A stretch of DNA of 64,000 nt from Salvator merianae (GCA_003586115.2 QVOM02000073.1:39853369-39917368); one strand, 5' to 3'; shown: positions 49,330-60,010, counted from the stretch's first letter. Numbers and translations are program-made. The notes: a model not told the origin generated them from the letters alone.

Positions 49330-50240
49330 GCGGGGGGAGAGGAGAGGGAGAGTTATTTGCTTTTTAATGATTTAGAGTAGCCAACTCTGGGCTATCAAGG
49401 TGCCGTGTTAAATAACAAACTCAGTCTCTTGGAAACAGCAACGGCCAGGGCGGGGCGGACGAGAAAGACCTATATCAGGATGAAAAATAAGCAGCTAAGA
49501 TAATCTCCCATCGGCGAGCCGAAAAAATGCAATAAAGCTAATTTAAGACTGTCAAAACTTCAAAGCTGAGAAAAAGAGCTGCTAAAATAATGTCTCTTGA
49601 TAAGGAAATAATAAACACACTCACGCGCGCGCGCGCGCGCACACACACACACACACAGACAGACACACACAAAATGTCTACTCAATAAACTCCCCTGGAT
49701 CTCTGGGTCTGGGCTATATTTTATTTGGTGATGAAAGCACTTTGATGTCAGTGTATTCCAAACAATTATTGTTATAATTTGAAACAACCTGGTGTTTTCC
49801 ATTACTAACGGCTTATGCTTTGAAGTTACACCTCATAATTTCTTAAATTAAATAAATCATTTTAAGTTTGCACTGGGAGCCTTTTAATAGCAGAGAAAAG
49901 AATATCATTATCTTATTGAGAGGCAATTGCCGCGGCTCCAGTTTGGCTGTAGCTGGGGGCAAAGTGGTTCTCTCGAACAGACATACTTTATTAGCCTCCC
50001 ATAACTCTTGAAAGAACATTTTTATATTTTCTTTGATTCGGCCCCCTCCCCCCAACTGGCTCTTGTTTTCAAGCTGCCCCAACCTTTAATTACTGCCTAA
50101 TATGAAAAGCATTATTTTTTAATGCTGTGTAATTTACCAGAGGCAATAGGCCAAGCTAACAATTGTTTATAGGGCTTGTTGTTGTTTCACACAGGGGCAA
50201 ATAATGCGGCGTCGAACTCAGCTTTTCATGGGTGGTTGCA
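49330..50240. promoter_or_regulatory. candidate conserved enhancer about 10 kb downstream of MSX2
   Basis: The block is free of transposon signatures except a GC/AC microsatellite (49622-49670). It is dense in developmental factor cores: GCTAATTTAAGACTG, TTAAATTAAATAAATCATTT, GTAATTTACC, CCTTTAATTACTGCC, AACAATTGTTTATAG (SOX/FOX-like) and ACTTTATTAGCC. This texture of long AT-rich, unique, homeodomain-rich DNA is typical of vertebrate conserved non-coding elements; conservation was not measured. Confidence 0.4.
49622..49672 (+). repeat. (GC)n(AC)n microsatellite
   Basis: CGCG dinucleotides pass into an AC run with AGAC interruptions. Alternating purine-pyrimidine DNA of this kind can adopt Z-form. 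Confidence 0.95.
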
Positions 50241-50354
50241 CTAATTAAGACAGTGGCTGCGACTCCCGGGAAGGGAGGGGGCTTAATATGGAAGCCGGCG
50301 GGGGCGGAAGGCTTTGGAGAAGGCCGGCTCCCTGATGCTCGCCTTTCTTCCCCT

Positions 50355-50418
50355 TTAGTCCCTTCTCTGTCTCTCTTTCTCTGTCTCGCTCTCTCTGTCT
50401 GTCTCTCTCTCTCTCTGA
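50355..50418 (+). repeat. (CT)n / (CTGT)n microsatellite
   Basis: Pyrimidine-rich CTCT, CTGT and CTCG units run over about 60 bases, ending in five or six uninterrupted CT dinucleotides. Confidence 0.9.
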
Positions 50419-51194
50419 GAGTCAGCAGCAGCTGTCCCCAGCCTAAGAGTATTCAGATCGGAAAAGGAAACTTCACTTTCCTCCCCATGGAAAGACTCAG
50501 CATCTTACTGCAAGAGGAGCTGCCCTCAATGCTAGCTCCAATCTGGGTATATTCACACAGTCCAGTTCTTCCCTTGTGGACTCCAGTGCCAGGAAGAAGT
50601 GATTGGACAGAATTCTGCCCAACGGTTTGTTTGTTGTAAAAAGGGGAGGAGCTAGCTGTACCTTGGGCTACAGATGAAGTGGCAGCAAGTACACTTGGTA
50701 GAGGGCAGCTTCTCCTGATGTATTGCCAGGATGTGGATTAGCTCTGGAGCTGTCTATGCAGGCAAATTTTACCCAAACCCAACCAAAAGTGACTGAAGGT
50801 TAGCGATGAAAAATACAGGCCAAAAATATGAGGAAAGCCACAGATTCCTTGCCTGAAGTGGGAAACGGGAAGGAAAAGGTTTGGCAACTGCACTCACCAA
50901 GAGCCTTTCTGACATCTCCCTGCTTAAGGATCAAAGCCATGATGAGCTGCTGCCCTTTGTGCAGGTTGCAGATAATGAACCAAATGGTCCAAAGGACTTG
51001 TGTTTCAACATTGGGCTATTCTTATGCAGTTAGGATGCAGAGAGGATGCAGTTTGTTGGAACAGGTTAGGTGGGCAGCCACAGTAGGCAAGTTACTCGTG
51101 AGAATTCACTCCTTTTCCTTAGACAGGTTCAAAGAGATAAATATGTTTTTTTGTCTCCAGATAGATTCGACTGAGACACAGTGATTAGACCAAG

Positions 51195-51262
51195 GCAAGT
51201 GAGCTTCATGGCCATATTAGGATTTGAACCAGGATCTTCCAGATCTTAATCACTACACTCTG
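51195..51262 (-). mobile_element. tRNA-like SINE fragment, reverse orientation
   Basis: CATGGCCATATTAGGATTTG, AACCAGGATCTTCCAGATC and TTAATCACTACACTCTGAT match, on the minus strand, the head of a widespread squamate SINE (a tRNA-like GAGT..AGTG..TTAA ... GGTTCAAATCC order). Confidence 0.6.
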
Positions 51263-51271
51263 ATTTTAATT

Positions 51272-51372
51272 AGGCTGAATCCACATGCAGTTAAAAAGAA
51301 ATGGCTCAAAGTGGCTTAGAAGTGGTAGCATCCACACACTAGTGCCTCTAATCTACATTAAAAGATAGAAAA
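51272..51372. mobile_element. partial MITE, GGCTGAATCCACA family
   Basis: AGGCTGAATCCACATGCAGT, AAATGGCTCAAAGTGGCTTA, GAAGTGGTAGCATCCACACA and CTAATCTACATTAAAAGATA parallel the copy at 57598-57824. The right end is lost. Confidence 0.65.
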
Positions 51373-51780
51373 TGTATTTCCAAAGGGCCCTGCTATGCAG
51401 TAAATGTCTTTATGAGCTTCACTTGAGCTCCAGTTTGGCTGCAGGCTCTGAGTATATTATCACAGTCCTTTCCACAAACCTGCAGATGTTTTGCCTCCCT
51501 TGGCTACCAAGAGAAGAGCCTTAGACTCATAAAGATGACCACAGTTCTTCTGCCTAACTGGCCCATGTGGCTACTATTGATAAACTCTCCATGCCCATTC
51601 CTCTGGATAATGATGTATTGCTAAATTCTGAAGTGCAAAAACTATTTTCCACAACCCTACTCCCACTGCATTGATTCAGACTGGTTGGGGCTCCTGGAAG
51701 CTACCGTTTAGCAGTATTTTGATGGCTATAATTTGGCCAACTTTGAAGAAAGTGAACCGTGTTGTCAAATGCATACTGCT

Positions 51781-52948
51781 TAGGGATGTGCACGAAATTT
51801 CGAAGCAACGAAATTTCGTACGAATTTCGTTGCTTCGCAGCATTCGCACCGAATGCGAAGTGCCCTCCCTATTGCGAAAGCGAATAGCGAAAGTCACGGC
51901 GATTTTCGTCAATTTTCGTGACCTTCGCTACTCACCGCGAACGGCTATTTTTCGTCTTTTTTCGCTGCGAAAACTGCGAAGCAACGAAGCTTAGTAGCTT
52001 CGTAGCCTCCAGTCTCTGCCTCTAGAGGTGGAAATTGTCATGCTTCACATTAGGAAAGACGGTATTTTTTTAACTCTTCGCCTGCCTCGCAGCGATCGCA
52101 CCGCATGAGGATGAGAAACTCAGACGGCTTGGAGTTAATAAAACTTCTTTGATGGTGTTATATAGTTCTTCGTTTTGAAACAGAGGGCAAGACGTGGTGT
52201 CATTTCGCTGCTACTCGGAAGTAAGAAGGGAGGGCAAGATGAGGCAACATTTCGCTGCTACTCGGAAGTAAGAAGGGAGGGCAAGACGAGGCGTCATTTC
52301 GCTGCTACTCGGAAGTAGGGAGTTATTTCATCCTGCGGCTGCCGCCAGTCTTCTAAATTACGCGCTGAGCTGAAGGCAATTGCTTCGTGCGTTGCTGACT
52401 AAGCCTGCCCGCCTCGTAGGCGAGGTAATAATTTCTGTGCCCCAAACGATTGGCACGGACGGCAGACAGCGACGAGTCGCGCCGATAAGTTAAAGGGACA
52501 GAAGTTAGCGCGTGTGCGCGCACAGACATGAGCGTCGAAAAGGCATCGAAAATGACGAAAAATCAAAGCGAAAAAAAATTCCTTCGCTTGCTTTCGCTTG
52601 CTTTTGATCTGCAGTGAGGAACCCCAAACGTACCTTCGTTGCTTTGAATCCTGCTACAAACCGGCCGCCGGTAAAAAGTAAGCTCCGTGCAATTTTTACT
52701 TTTAACGAAGCAACTCCTTAAATTAGCAACGTGGACGGTCAAATATAGAAGGGAGAGGGCAGGGGGATATGCGGCGTTTGTTTTTCGCTACTTATTTCAT
52801 TGATTTTTCACTTCCGGTTTTCGAAAATTTTCGCTGCGAAAACGAAAATCGCCATTTTCGCGACTTCCGTTTTCGTGCGAAAACGAAGCTCCGAAGCTTC
52901 GATGCATTGCGAAACGAACAGAGAAAATTCCTTTCGTGCACATCCCTA
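51781..52948. mobile_element. non-autonomous hAT transposon, 1,168 bp, with perfect 8-bp target duplication
   Basis: The termini TAGGGATGTGCACGAAA (left) and TTTCGTGCACATCCCTA (right) are exact inverted repeats. The flanks are identical 8-mers ATACTGCT at 51773-51780 and 52949-52956, diagnostic of hAT transposition. Next to the ends lie many CGAAATTTCG / CGAAGCAACG inverted motifs. The interior has a 47-bp tandem repeat (52180-52319) and no transposase. It shares the terminal motif with the 324-bp element at 12068. The perfect duplication and high CpG content suggest a fairly young copy. Confidence 0.93.
52180..52319 (+). repeat. 47-bp tandem repeat, about 3 copies, inside the hAT element
   Basis: Units start at 52201, 52248 and 52295 with CATTTCGCTGCTACTCGGAA, and share GTAAGAAGGGAGGGCAAGA in copies one and two. 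A partial unit precedes the first. The period is exactly 47 bases. Confidence 0.95.
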
Positions 52949-54565
52949 ATACTGCTCCAATATTAAGCTGGTTTCTATCTCTGTATCTCTTTGTCACACA
53001 CCTATGCCTCCCTTTACTCTGAAGAAGAGTACTGCTGGACTCAATTCTTGCTTGGTGTTTATAAGATTTTGGTTGCTTTCAAAACAGAAGCACCAGTTTA
53101 ATCCTTAACTATACATAATCAACATGCTCTTCCTCTCTTTTTTTATTGGACTTCTCTCTGAAAAGAACTGAACAGCATCCCTGAAGACAACAGAGCCATT
53201 GCAGTAGTAAAACAAGAGATAGTGCTTCGTCTTTCCCCTATCATTGTCCACCACGTCACTTCTCTGAAGCTGCTCTAGAAATGTGGTGGCAAATGGGAGT
53301 TTCTGAGTTCAAATCCTCATTCAACCGTGGAAGCTGATTGGGTGATCTTGGGCCAATCACAGTTTCTCAGGCCAGCCACCCTTTATTGAGTTGTTGCAAG
53401 TATAACAATGAGGATGTGGAGAATAACGTTCAGCACCCTGGGCAACTTTGAAGACAAGTGGGAGACAAATGCAAAAGCAGTTGCACCATTAATGATCTTT
53501 CAAAGGCAGGAAGAACATGCAGTTATTAAGAATGCAAGAACTGTTATACAGAATGAGACCAAAGTCCCTCCAGTCTAGCGTCTTCTCTTTAGGCTGGTAT
53601 GGTAAATGCAAGTAAAAAGGGTGCAGCACTATCAGATGATACCAGAGATCTTCTTTCTAGGAGTCATCCAGCCAAAGGAAGCCAGGTTATGGGCTGGCCT
53701 AGTTATAACAAGTAAGAACTACCCACTATTAATTACAGCCACCAGGGACGCAGATTTACCCTTTGTCCCAATTTCTTCTTTGATTTCTGTGAGCCAAAGA
53801 AGCAATGAAAAGTAGATAGACAGATTATTCCTTCTGTCATATCTTTCAGGCATCTGTTACAGTGTAACAGGAATCCTGCATAGGTTTTGGCAGGAAGTAC
53901 TGGCTTCCTTGGTTTGCTATTAAAGTACCTTCATGTTAACACCTGCCTCCATGAGGCTTTTTAGGACTAGAAAAAAGTCACCAGCATATATTATATCAAA
54001 CCATTTGTTTCAGAGATGTTTGGTGAGCTAAAATAGTTTGCAATTATTAGGATACTGTCCTTATTCACAGATCCACATTATTCCCAGGTCCTACAAGAAA
54101 GTTCAGTCGTGGCATCTACTTACAAAGCAATAGCAACACAATCCAAGTTCATCAACTTGAAGAACAGCATTCCTTGGAAAGTGAGGAAAGTTACTTTAAT
54201 TAGTTTGTAGCATTTGTTCATCTGCTTTCCCCTAAGCAGCTCAGGACCAAGAGACAAATCTCTGTTGTGTTCTGTCCTAAAAACTCGTAAGCCAATGATT
54301 ACCTGAAGGCTACCTGGAGAACTTCATGGGCCAGAGTCTGAATTTTGGACATCACCCTAACCATTGCAACACCGTGACTTTATGGCTTCTTATTTAGTTG
54401 TTTTGAGAAATCTGAAGGTCTGGTTTTAGTTCCATGGGACAAATGCTTTAAATCTTTGTGCTACCTGATGCAGTGCGCAAATGGCTAACACGCTTAGCAC
54501 CACAACCAAGTCAGTTTTCTTTTTCTAGTGTTTATCTGTGAGACTTTGCATTAACAGGAGAATTT
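52949..54565. other. non-coding with one SINE; no gene
   Basis: Apart from the SINE at about 53285-53475, this holds no recognised element or exon. Confidence 0.5.
53285..53475 (+). mobile_element. tRNA-derived SINE, degenerate
   Basis: GAGTTCAAATCCTCATTCAA (B-box-like), GGGTGATCTTGGGCCAATCA, TTTCTCAGGCCAGCCACCCT, GAGTTGTTGCAAGTATAACA and ATGTGGAGAA follow the order of a common squamate SINE (TTCGAATCCC ... GGGTGACCTTGGGCCAGTCA ... CAGGGTTGTTGTGAGGATAA). Confidence 0.65.
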
Positions 54566-54840
54566 AAAAGGGACCTTAAAGGTCATTTAGCCCAGCTGGG
54601 GTGGGTTATATTTGAATTATGTTTTATTGATTAAGTCAAGTTTTTATATAATATACTTTTAGTGCATATTGTGACCCACCCTGAGACCTTTGGGTGAAGG
54701 CAGGATATAAATGCCTTCAAATAGGTAAAGCCTCTCCGAATGTAGCATCTAATTTTTGCTTATAAGCTTCAGTGATGGGCAAGCCCATTACCTGCCAAAA
54801 GAGCTGACCATAGGCAAACAGTTCTTGCAGAGGGTGTTGT
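54566..54840 (+). mobile_element. CR1-like 3' remnant, apparently interrupted by an L2-type LINE tail
   Basis: AAGGGACCTTAAAGGTCATT then TAGCCCAG resembles the CR1 3' segment GGGACCT...GGTCATC.AGTCCA. After an A/T-rich insert ending GTGACCCACCCTGAGACC ... GGCAGGATATAAATGCC (about 54598-54725, LINE-tail type), AAGCTTCAGTGATGGGCAAG and CCCATTACCTGCC resume CR1-like text. The boundaries are approximate. Confidence 0.45.
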
Positions 54841-55990
54841 CAGCAAGTTCAACCAAAAATCCTAAAATGGGATCATTCCAGCCCAACATTCAGCAGATAA
54901 GTGCAAACTGTCTAGGCTCTGGAGTCCAATAAATCTTGACTGGAATGGAAGCAGACCATGATAAATCCTGTCTCTTATCTAGCATTTTCTTGATGTCAAG
55001 GTCATCACACTGGTTGCACCATGATAGTATGACTGCAGCTGCCATATGGAAAAGAAGGCAGGGCTCCTGCATTCTTTGGTAGTTGTGTAAAGGGTGCAGC
55101 AGGAATTTCAGCAGCTGTAGCTGGTAATCAGGCAATACAGATTACAATATTTTTTTCTGTATGATTATTAAAGATACTGGTGTCCTGCTTTTTCCCTATT
55201 TGGCTATTCAATGACCCACTAATAAGGTATTTGGGATCTGTGGATGCTTAAAGAAATGCACAGGGAAATCCAAAGCTGAAGCTGGAGAAAAGGAGAGAAT
55301 CAGCAAGTGTCTGGTACAACCCTAGTTTTTTCTACTGAGAAGAAAGTCTCACTGAATTCAGTCAGGCTTTCCCCCAGGTGAGCTGGGATAAATCTGGCAT
55401 CTAAATCAGAGACATTGCACAAGAAATAGTGTGATGAGATTGAGCGCAGTACTGGATAAGCCTTCTCCAATTTACTGACTCTCAGGCTGAGCGGAATTAT
55501 AATACAAAACATCTGAAGGACATCAGGTTGAAGATGGTTGGACTAGTTCAAAACCTCACTCAGTTAGGGAACTTGCCCAGGAGTGACCAGAGAGTCCTAC
55601 CTCACGGGGTTGAGGGGAGGAGCGAAAGGGAGGTGAAAACTAACCATCTTGTGCATTTTGAAAGGAAAGAGAAGTTGCAAATGTAGATTATTGATACATA
55701 GATCCTCCCCTGAGCGAATGGCGATGATGTCTTTGCTGTTGCCCAGAAGACAGTTTGCTTTCTTAAATAGGCGATAAGGACGGAACTCACCAGTCAACAA
55801 AGTCCCAGGGAGATGTGCGCGAAGAACGCGCTGGAACTTCAGTTGCCTGCGATCCTTAGAGCAGGCGGGGCTCAGATTCACTTTTGCCTGGCCTTTGAAA
55901 TTACAGACGGGCCTGGACTCAAAAGCAGGAGTCACCTAGGGGTTTGTTTTAAGGGCGGATTGCTCTGGGTGTCCCTCCCCCCTGCCTGTA
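54841..55990. other. non-coding; no gene recognised
   Basis: No supported repeat or exon. Open frames of about 80-110 codons on the minus strand have no known content. Confidence 0.5.
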
Positions 55991-56560
55991 GTTCAGCTTT
56001 TTTAAGAGTCTAATCTGCCCCACTCCATTGCTATTTTTCACGCCGGACTCTTGCATTTCTCGGCTAAGCCCTTTTCCTTTTTGATGTAGCGAGTCAATTG
56101 AGGAATGCTGGTCTCGGTTATCAATCACCCAGCTGGTGCTTAAAGGGTTCCGACTAATCAGATTTAATTGCTCATGTAGCGCCACTCCTGCCCGGGGCCA
56201 CGACCGACTTGCTCAATTAAACCCCAAATACCTCCAATCAATAAATAAGGAACGACAACACGTTTAAGGGATTTATCCAGCAAAGGAACTGAACTGGAAA
56301 CGGATTACAACCAAGAAGGGGCCTTTCATAATTAAACATACACTTCTTTCATAGTGGGGAGGGGAGAACCTTTTTCTGTTGGAGAAGCTGATGTGCACCT
56401 GTTTCCTCCGAAGGTATTTGATTCATTAATATTGTGATTATTGTAAGCTCTAAGCCATAAAAAGGAGGAAATAGCATCGACCAGGCTCAAGTGGAAGGCG
56501 GCTGCTGTTGGGACGTGACATAAAATAGAATCCTGAACTGGATCTGGAGGAAATCCGCTG
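55990..56560. promoter_or_regulatory. candidate conserved enhancer about 16 kb downstream of MSX2
   Basis: Repeat-free DNA with clustered cores: GGTTATCAATCACCCAGCTG (PBX/MEIS-like ATCAATCA), GACTAATCAGATTTAATTGC, TTGCTCAATTAAACCCC, CCAATCAATAAATAAGG, CATAATTAAACATAC and ATTCATTAATATTGTGATTA. It is similar in texture to the 49.3-50.2 kb block. Enhancer status is inference. Confidence 0.35.
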
Positions 56561-56727
56561 AAAAGTCACTGTAATAACTCCTACAAAGTGCTTTCTATAT
56601 CTGTGTTCTGTACCCCTGTAACACTTTTTAATGAGTCTGTAGTACTTATCAATTGTATTGTACCTTTAAGTCAATACACTTTATGTGGTTATCTAGTTGT
56701 AATCCCTTTGACAACTGTTGGTATAAT

Positions 56728-56854
56728 TAGCCCCTCACTATACATAGGCTGCTCCCTGTCTAATCTTGGAAGCTAAGGAGAGTGCCTGGTGACTATTGGG
56801 ATGGAAATAATCTGCGAATACTGGGTGGTGAAGTTTAGTCTAGAGATCTGATTG
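56728..56854 (+). mobile_element. 5S-rRNA-derived SINE (5S-Sauria type), degenerate
   Basis: TCTAATCTTGGAAGCTAAGG, GAGTGCCTGGTGACTATTGG, GATGGAAATAATCTGCGAAT and ACTGGGTGGTGAAG follow vertebrate 5S rRNA from its middle to its 3' end, with many changes. The internal control region remains recognisable. It is a SINE relic rather than a 5S gene: the 5' third is poorly matched and several stem positions are broken. A MITE begins immediately after it at 56855. Confidence 0.75.
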
Positions 56855-57055
56855 AGGCTATGTCCAGACAAAACAAAAGGGACACCTTAGAGAGAGAGTG
56901 TTTGGCCCTCGTGGCCCCAGCCTTCTCTCATCTACCTTTTCTAGCATAGAATGTTCATGAGGGGGGAGGGGCAGACTGGTGTGTGAACAATCCCATCTCA
57001 AAGCCATCTTTGATCCACCTCAGGTGCTTTTTTTTGCTGTGTCTGATCACAGCCT
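56855..57055. mobile_element. MITE, 201 bp, second good copy of the 19514-19743 family
   Basis: Left end AGGCTATGTCCAGACAAAAC; right end TGTCTGATCACAGCCT. The interior reads TTTTCTAGCATAGAATGTTC, GGGGGAGGGGCAGACTGG and TGTGAACAATCCCATCTC in the same order as the first copy. The left end has diverged more. Confidence 0.75.
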
Positions 57056-57597
57056 GGGAAAGAGTGCCTTGCTTAGGACTACCTGGTAAGCTATTTGGAG
57101 AGGCAAGATCAAGGTCTAAGGGCTTTTCCACATTTACTTGTGGAATGGTTCTTGAAGGTGACTAGTGGCCTCTCTTCCACACCTTGATATGGTCCAAGGA
57201 AGGCCACACCTTTTTATCGCTAGTGCACTCAGTCTGCATTGGCTAGCGTATAGACTAGACTAGGTGTCCAAATGACAGCCTAGCCTGGGACATTGGTAAC
57301 CTGTGGTCTAGATGTCTCTGTGTTCCAGTTTAGTAGGGGACTCTTTTGGCAAATGGGTCCCTGGGATCTCCAAGGCCAGGAATTTTCATTCCTTTTCATC
57401 AGAGTTTGTAGAAGTTGACTCTAAAACTCATCCTGGAACCGCTATCCCAGGCGCGTGGACCCTTGCATGTTGGTGGACCATTTCGGCTGACTTGGTGTCA
57501 CTGCAGAGGTCCATAAGAGATAAGTGCAGATATAGCCTTAGTTATTATCTGAATGCCTTCTTTCAAGTTAATTTTATCTAGACAACTTAGATCACTG

Positions 57598-57824
57598 GCT
57601 GCATCCATACACAGTAGAAAAAGCGACTCAATGGCTTAGAGGTGGAAGCATCCACATGTTGGTGTTTCTAGTTCATATTAAAAGTCAGAAAATGCAATTC
57701 CAAAGTGCATTCTCTAACCTTTAATGTGGATTAGAGGATGGGATGGGAACACTTGCATCCAAATGCTACCACATTTGAGCTGCTTTTGTGGTGCTTTTAA
57801 AAATTTGTTTGGATACAGACACTG
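57598..57824. mobile_element. MITE, GGCTGCATCCA family
   Basis: The left end GGCTGCATCCATACACAGTA is weakly matched by the inverted right end GTTTGGATACAGACA. AATGGCTTAGAGGTGGAAGC, ATCCACATGTTGGTG and CATATTAAAAGTCAGAAAAT repeat the text of the partial copy at 51272-51372. CCTTTAATGTGGATTAGAGG lies in its right half. Confidence 0.6.
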
Positions 57825-59320
57825 TGCATGCTACAATATTTTGACCTATTTACCAGAGAACATATTTTAGGACATAAAATATGCCCCCACCCCAACTGGG
57901 TACATTCGTTGCATCTTTGCTTTTTGGGCTATATCTTCTTGGCTCAGTAACTGGACACTCATTCAGAAGAACGATGGCTGGCTTTAGGATCCAGTCTTCA
58001 GCAGCAGCATAGACTTTTCAGTGACAGCCTCACAGCTTAAGAATTCATGTTGGAGAAAGCGGCTGTTTTTCTTGTTTCAAAGCCTTGTAAAGACTGCTTA
58101 TTAAATTTCAGAAGGACTTTGAAGTCCATTGAGAACTGTTAACAGGCTTCTCATTTACTTCAGTTGTGTTTTTCTAGGTGCTACTGCTGCTTGCATTTAA
58201 ATTACTTTACTGTATAGGTCTCATATTGTAAATATTGCTGTTTGCATGCCAATTTGAAATTTAGCATGTTACTGAACTCTGATCTATACTATTAAAAAAA
58301 AGAAGAAGAGGAGGAAAGAGAGCAACATACCGTGACTAAGTTTTGTAATGTCTAGAAAATCTAACACAAAAGTGATACATTTCAGAGGGAAGGAATTCCA
58401 AAAATTGAAGTAGGCAGATTTTCCTGTTTTAAGGGAGCAGGGAATAAGAAACAGAATTTAAAACCTATAACAAGTTGATGTCTAGTGAAAGTAATGGTCC
58501 TTCGAATACCTTACAATTCATAGCCATTAAGGTAAAGGTAAAGACGCTTTTGGATGAAGTTATATTTCTGGTGACTCCATGGACTCACCCACGCAGTCTC
58601 CTTGGCAAATACAGAAGAGTCTTGCCACTGCCTTCTTCCAGGGAGAAGCCAGAACTTGGTACTGTTCTCTATACAAATGCATGTATTTTCCTCTGAACCA
58701 TTACAACGTAGTTGTTAAATAAATATTTGCATACACAGCAACAAGAAAACCGAGACTCAAAACCCCATTCAGGCATGGCACTGAGTGTTTAGAAAGACGA
58801 TTATTTCTGAATCATGATGCTTATATTCATGCAAGCCTCCTACAATGTTCACAATAGATCTTCAACCAAACGTCATTTTGAATTTTTAAAACATTTACCA
58901 AAATTTTTCCTTACCATAGAATATTTGTTCCATTTACAGCATAGTTTACATCCATAGTAGCCGCTTATACAGAAGTAGCGGGTGGATAGTTGTACACGTC
59001 TTTCTGGGTGATTCCTGTTAATGCAGTCATACTCCCACACAACTTGCTGAGCAAGCCTGATTCCCAAACACAGGGTAGGAATGGATGGGGGTCCATCTTG
59101 TGCCTCCTACCAGAAGGTCATAAGTGGAATGAGAATTGACTCTACCCTCCAAACAGAGGACCTCTCCACTCAGTTATGCATCACCTATGAACTTGGCACT
59201 GGTAGTAGTCCCAGGAATAAGGTATTCCAAGAATGTGAGGTAGCTGGGTCTGGAAACCAAATCAGAGCATATCAACATATTATCTTTAAACAAAACAATT
59301 TAAATTACAAACTATAATTA
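57825..59320. other. non-coding with one SINE fragment; no gene
   Basis: A SINE-like piece lies at about 58528-58660 (GGTAAAGGTAAAGACGCTTT ... GTGACTCCATGGACTCACCC ... CTTGCCACTGCCTTCTTCCA). Sequence around 58860-59060 is unique and unexplained. Confidence 0.45.
58528..58660 (+). mobile_element. squamate SINE fragment (GGTAAAGGTAAAG type)
   Basis: GGTAAAGGTAAAG is followed by GGTGACTCCATGGACTCACC and TTGCCACTGCCTTC, matching the order of a frequent squamate SINE end (GGTAAAGGTA ... GGTGACG ... TTGCCAGTGCCTTCC). Confidence 0.55.
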
Positions 59321-59324
59321 CTAA

Positions 59325-60010
59325 GAATAAGTTCTGTACCCTGCACATATCACATCTGTGCTTTAGCACCTGCATTAGTTGCCAGTTAGCTACTGGGCCA
59401 GATTCAAGGTTTTATCTTTGGCATACAAGACCCATAATAACTTGGGATCAGCTTCCTTGGCAGGCAGCCTATCTCATTATAGACCTATGAGATCATTAAG
59501 ATCTTTAGAGGAGGTCTTGTTGTGGGTACTATGAACCACTGAATGTCATCTTATCACTGCACATGGGCCTTCTCTGTACCCACCCTCTGGAATGGTCTCT
59601 GCTCTGATATTCATAGGTTGCCTACACTCCTGGTCTTTAGATGACAATTGAAGACTTATCTTTTTACCCAGGCCTTTCCAAAGTGAATGCTTGTTTGATT
59701 CCCCTATTCTTGATTTTAATTATGTTTTAATGTAATTATGATTTTATGAATTATGAGCAGCGGCGGCCCGTGCCTTTAAGGGCGGGTGTTTGCACGTGTG
59801 CCATGGTCATTTGCAGGGCCTCCGTGCCTCCGTACTGACACAGTAGGTTGCCTAGCAACCTGCTGTGTCAGTACGGAGGCCCGGAGGCACTGCGAACGGC
59901 CATGGCACATGTGCAAACACCCGCCCTTAAAGGCACGGGCCGCCACTGATTATGAGGTTTTATTTTAATGGGAAGTGGTATTTAACTATTTTGAATCACT
60001 GAATAAATGA
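59325..60010 (+). mobile_element. L2-clade LINE 3' end, interrupted by a hAT hairpin
   Basis: With frameshifts the plus strand encodes the L2 ORF2 C-terminus: LHQLPVSYWARFKV, YRPMRSLRSLEE and a PSGMVSALIF-like equivalent of the PxLWNxLP motif, then PFQSECLF before the A/T-rich 3' UTR. The UTR is split at 59757 by the hAT MITE and resumes at 59957, ending GAATCACTGAATAAATGAAA. The coding part is inactive. Confidence 0.75.
59758..59948. mobile_element. hAT-type hairpin MITE, 191 bp, with perfect 8-bp target duplication
   Basis: The ends CAGCGGCGGCCCGTGCC and GGCACGGGCCGCCACTG are inverted repeats differing at one base, and the arms pair almost throughout around a centre at about 59853 (AGGTTGCCTAGCAACCT). 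The identical flanks ATTATGAG (59750-59757 and 59949-59956) are an 8-bp hAT-style duplication. The GC-rich arms contrast with the A/T-rich L2 UTR it landed in. Confidence 0.93.

Noticed and set aside
52180..52319. CRISPR-like direct repeats
   Set aside because: The 47-bp units are contiguous tandem repeats without unique spacers, inside a eukaryotic hAT element.
56728..56854. Possible 5S rRNA gene
   Set aside because: Only the middle and 3' parts resemble 5S, with many substitutions; it is a SINE head.
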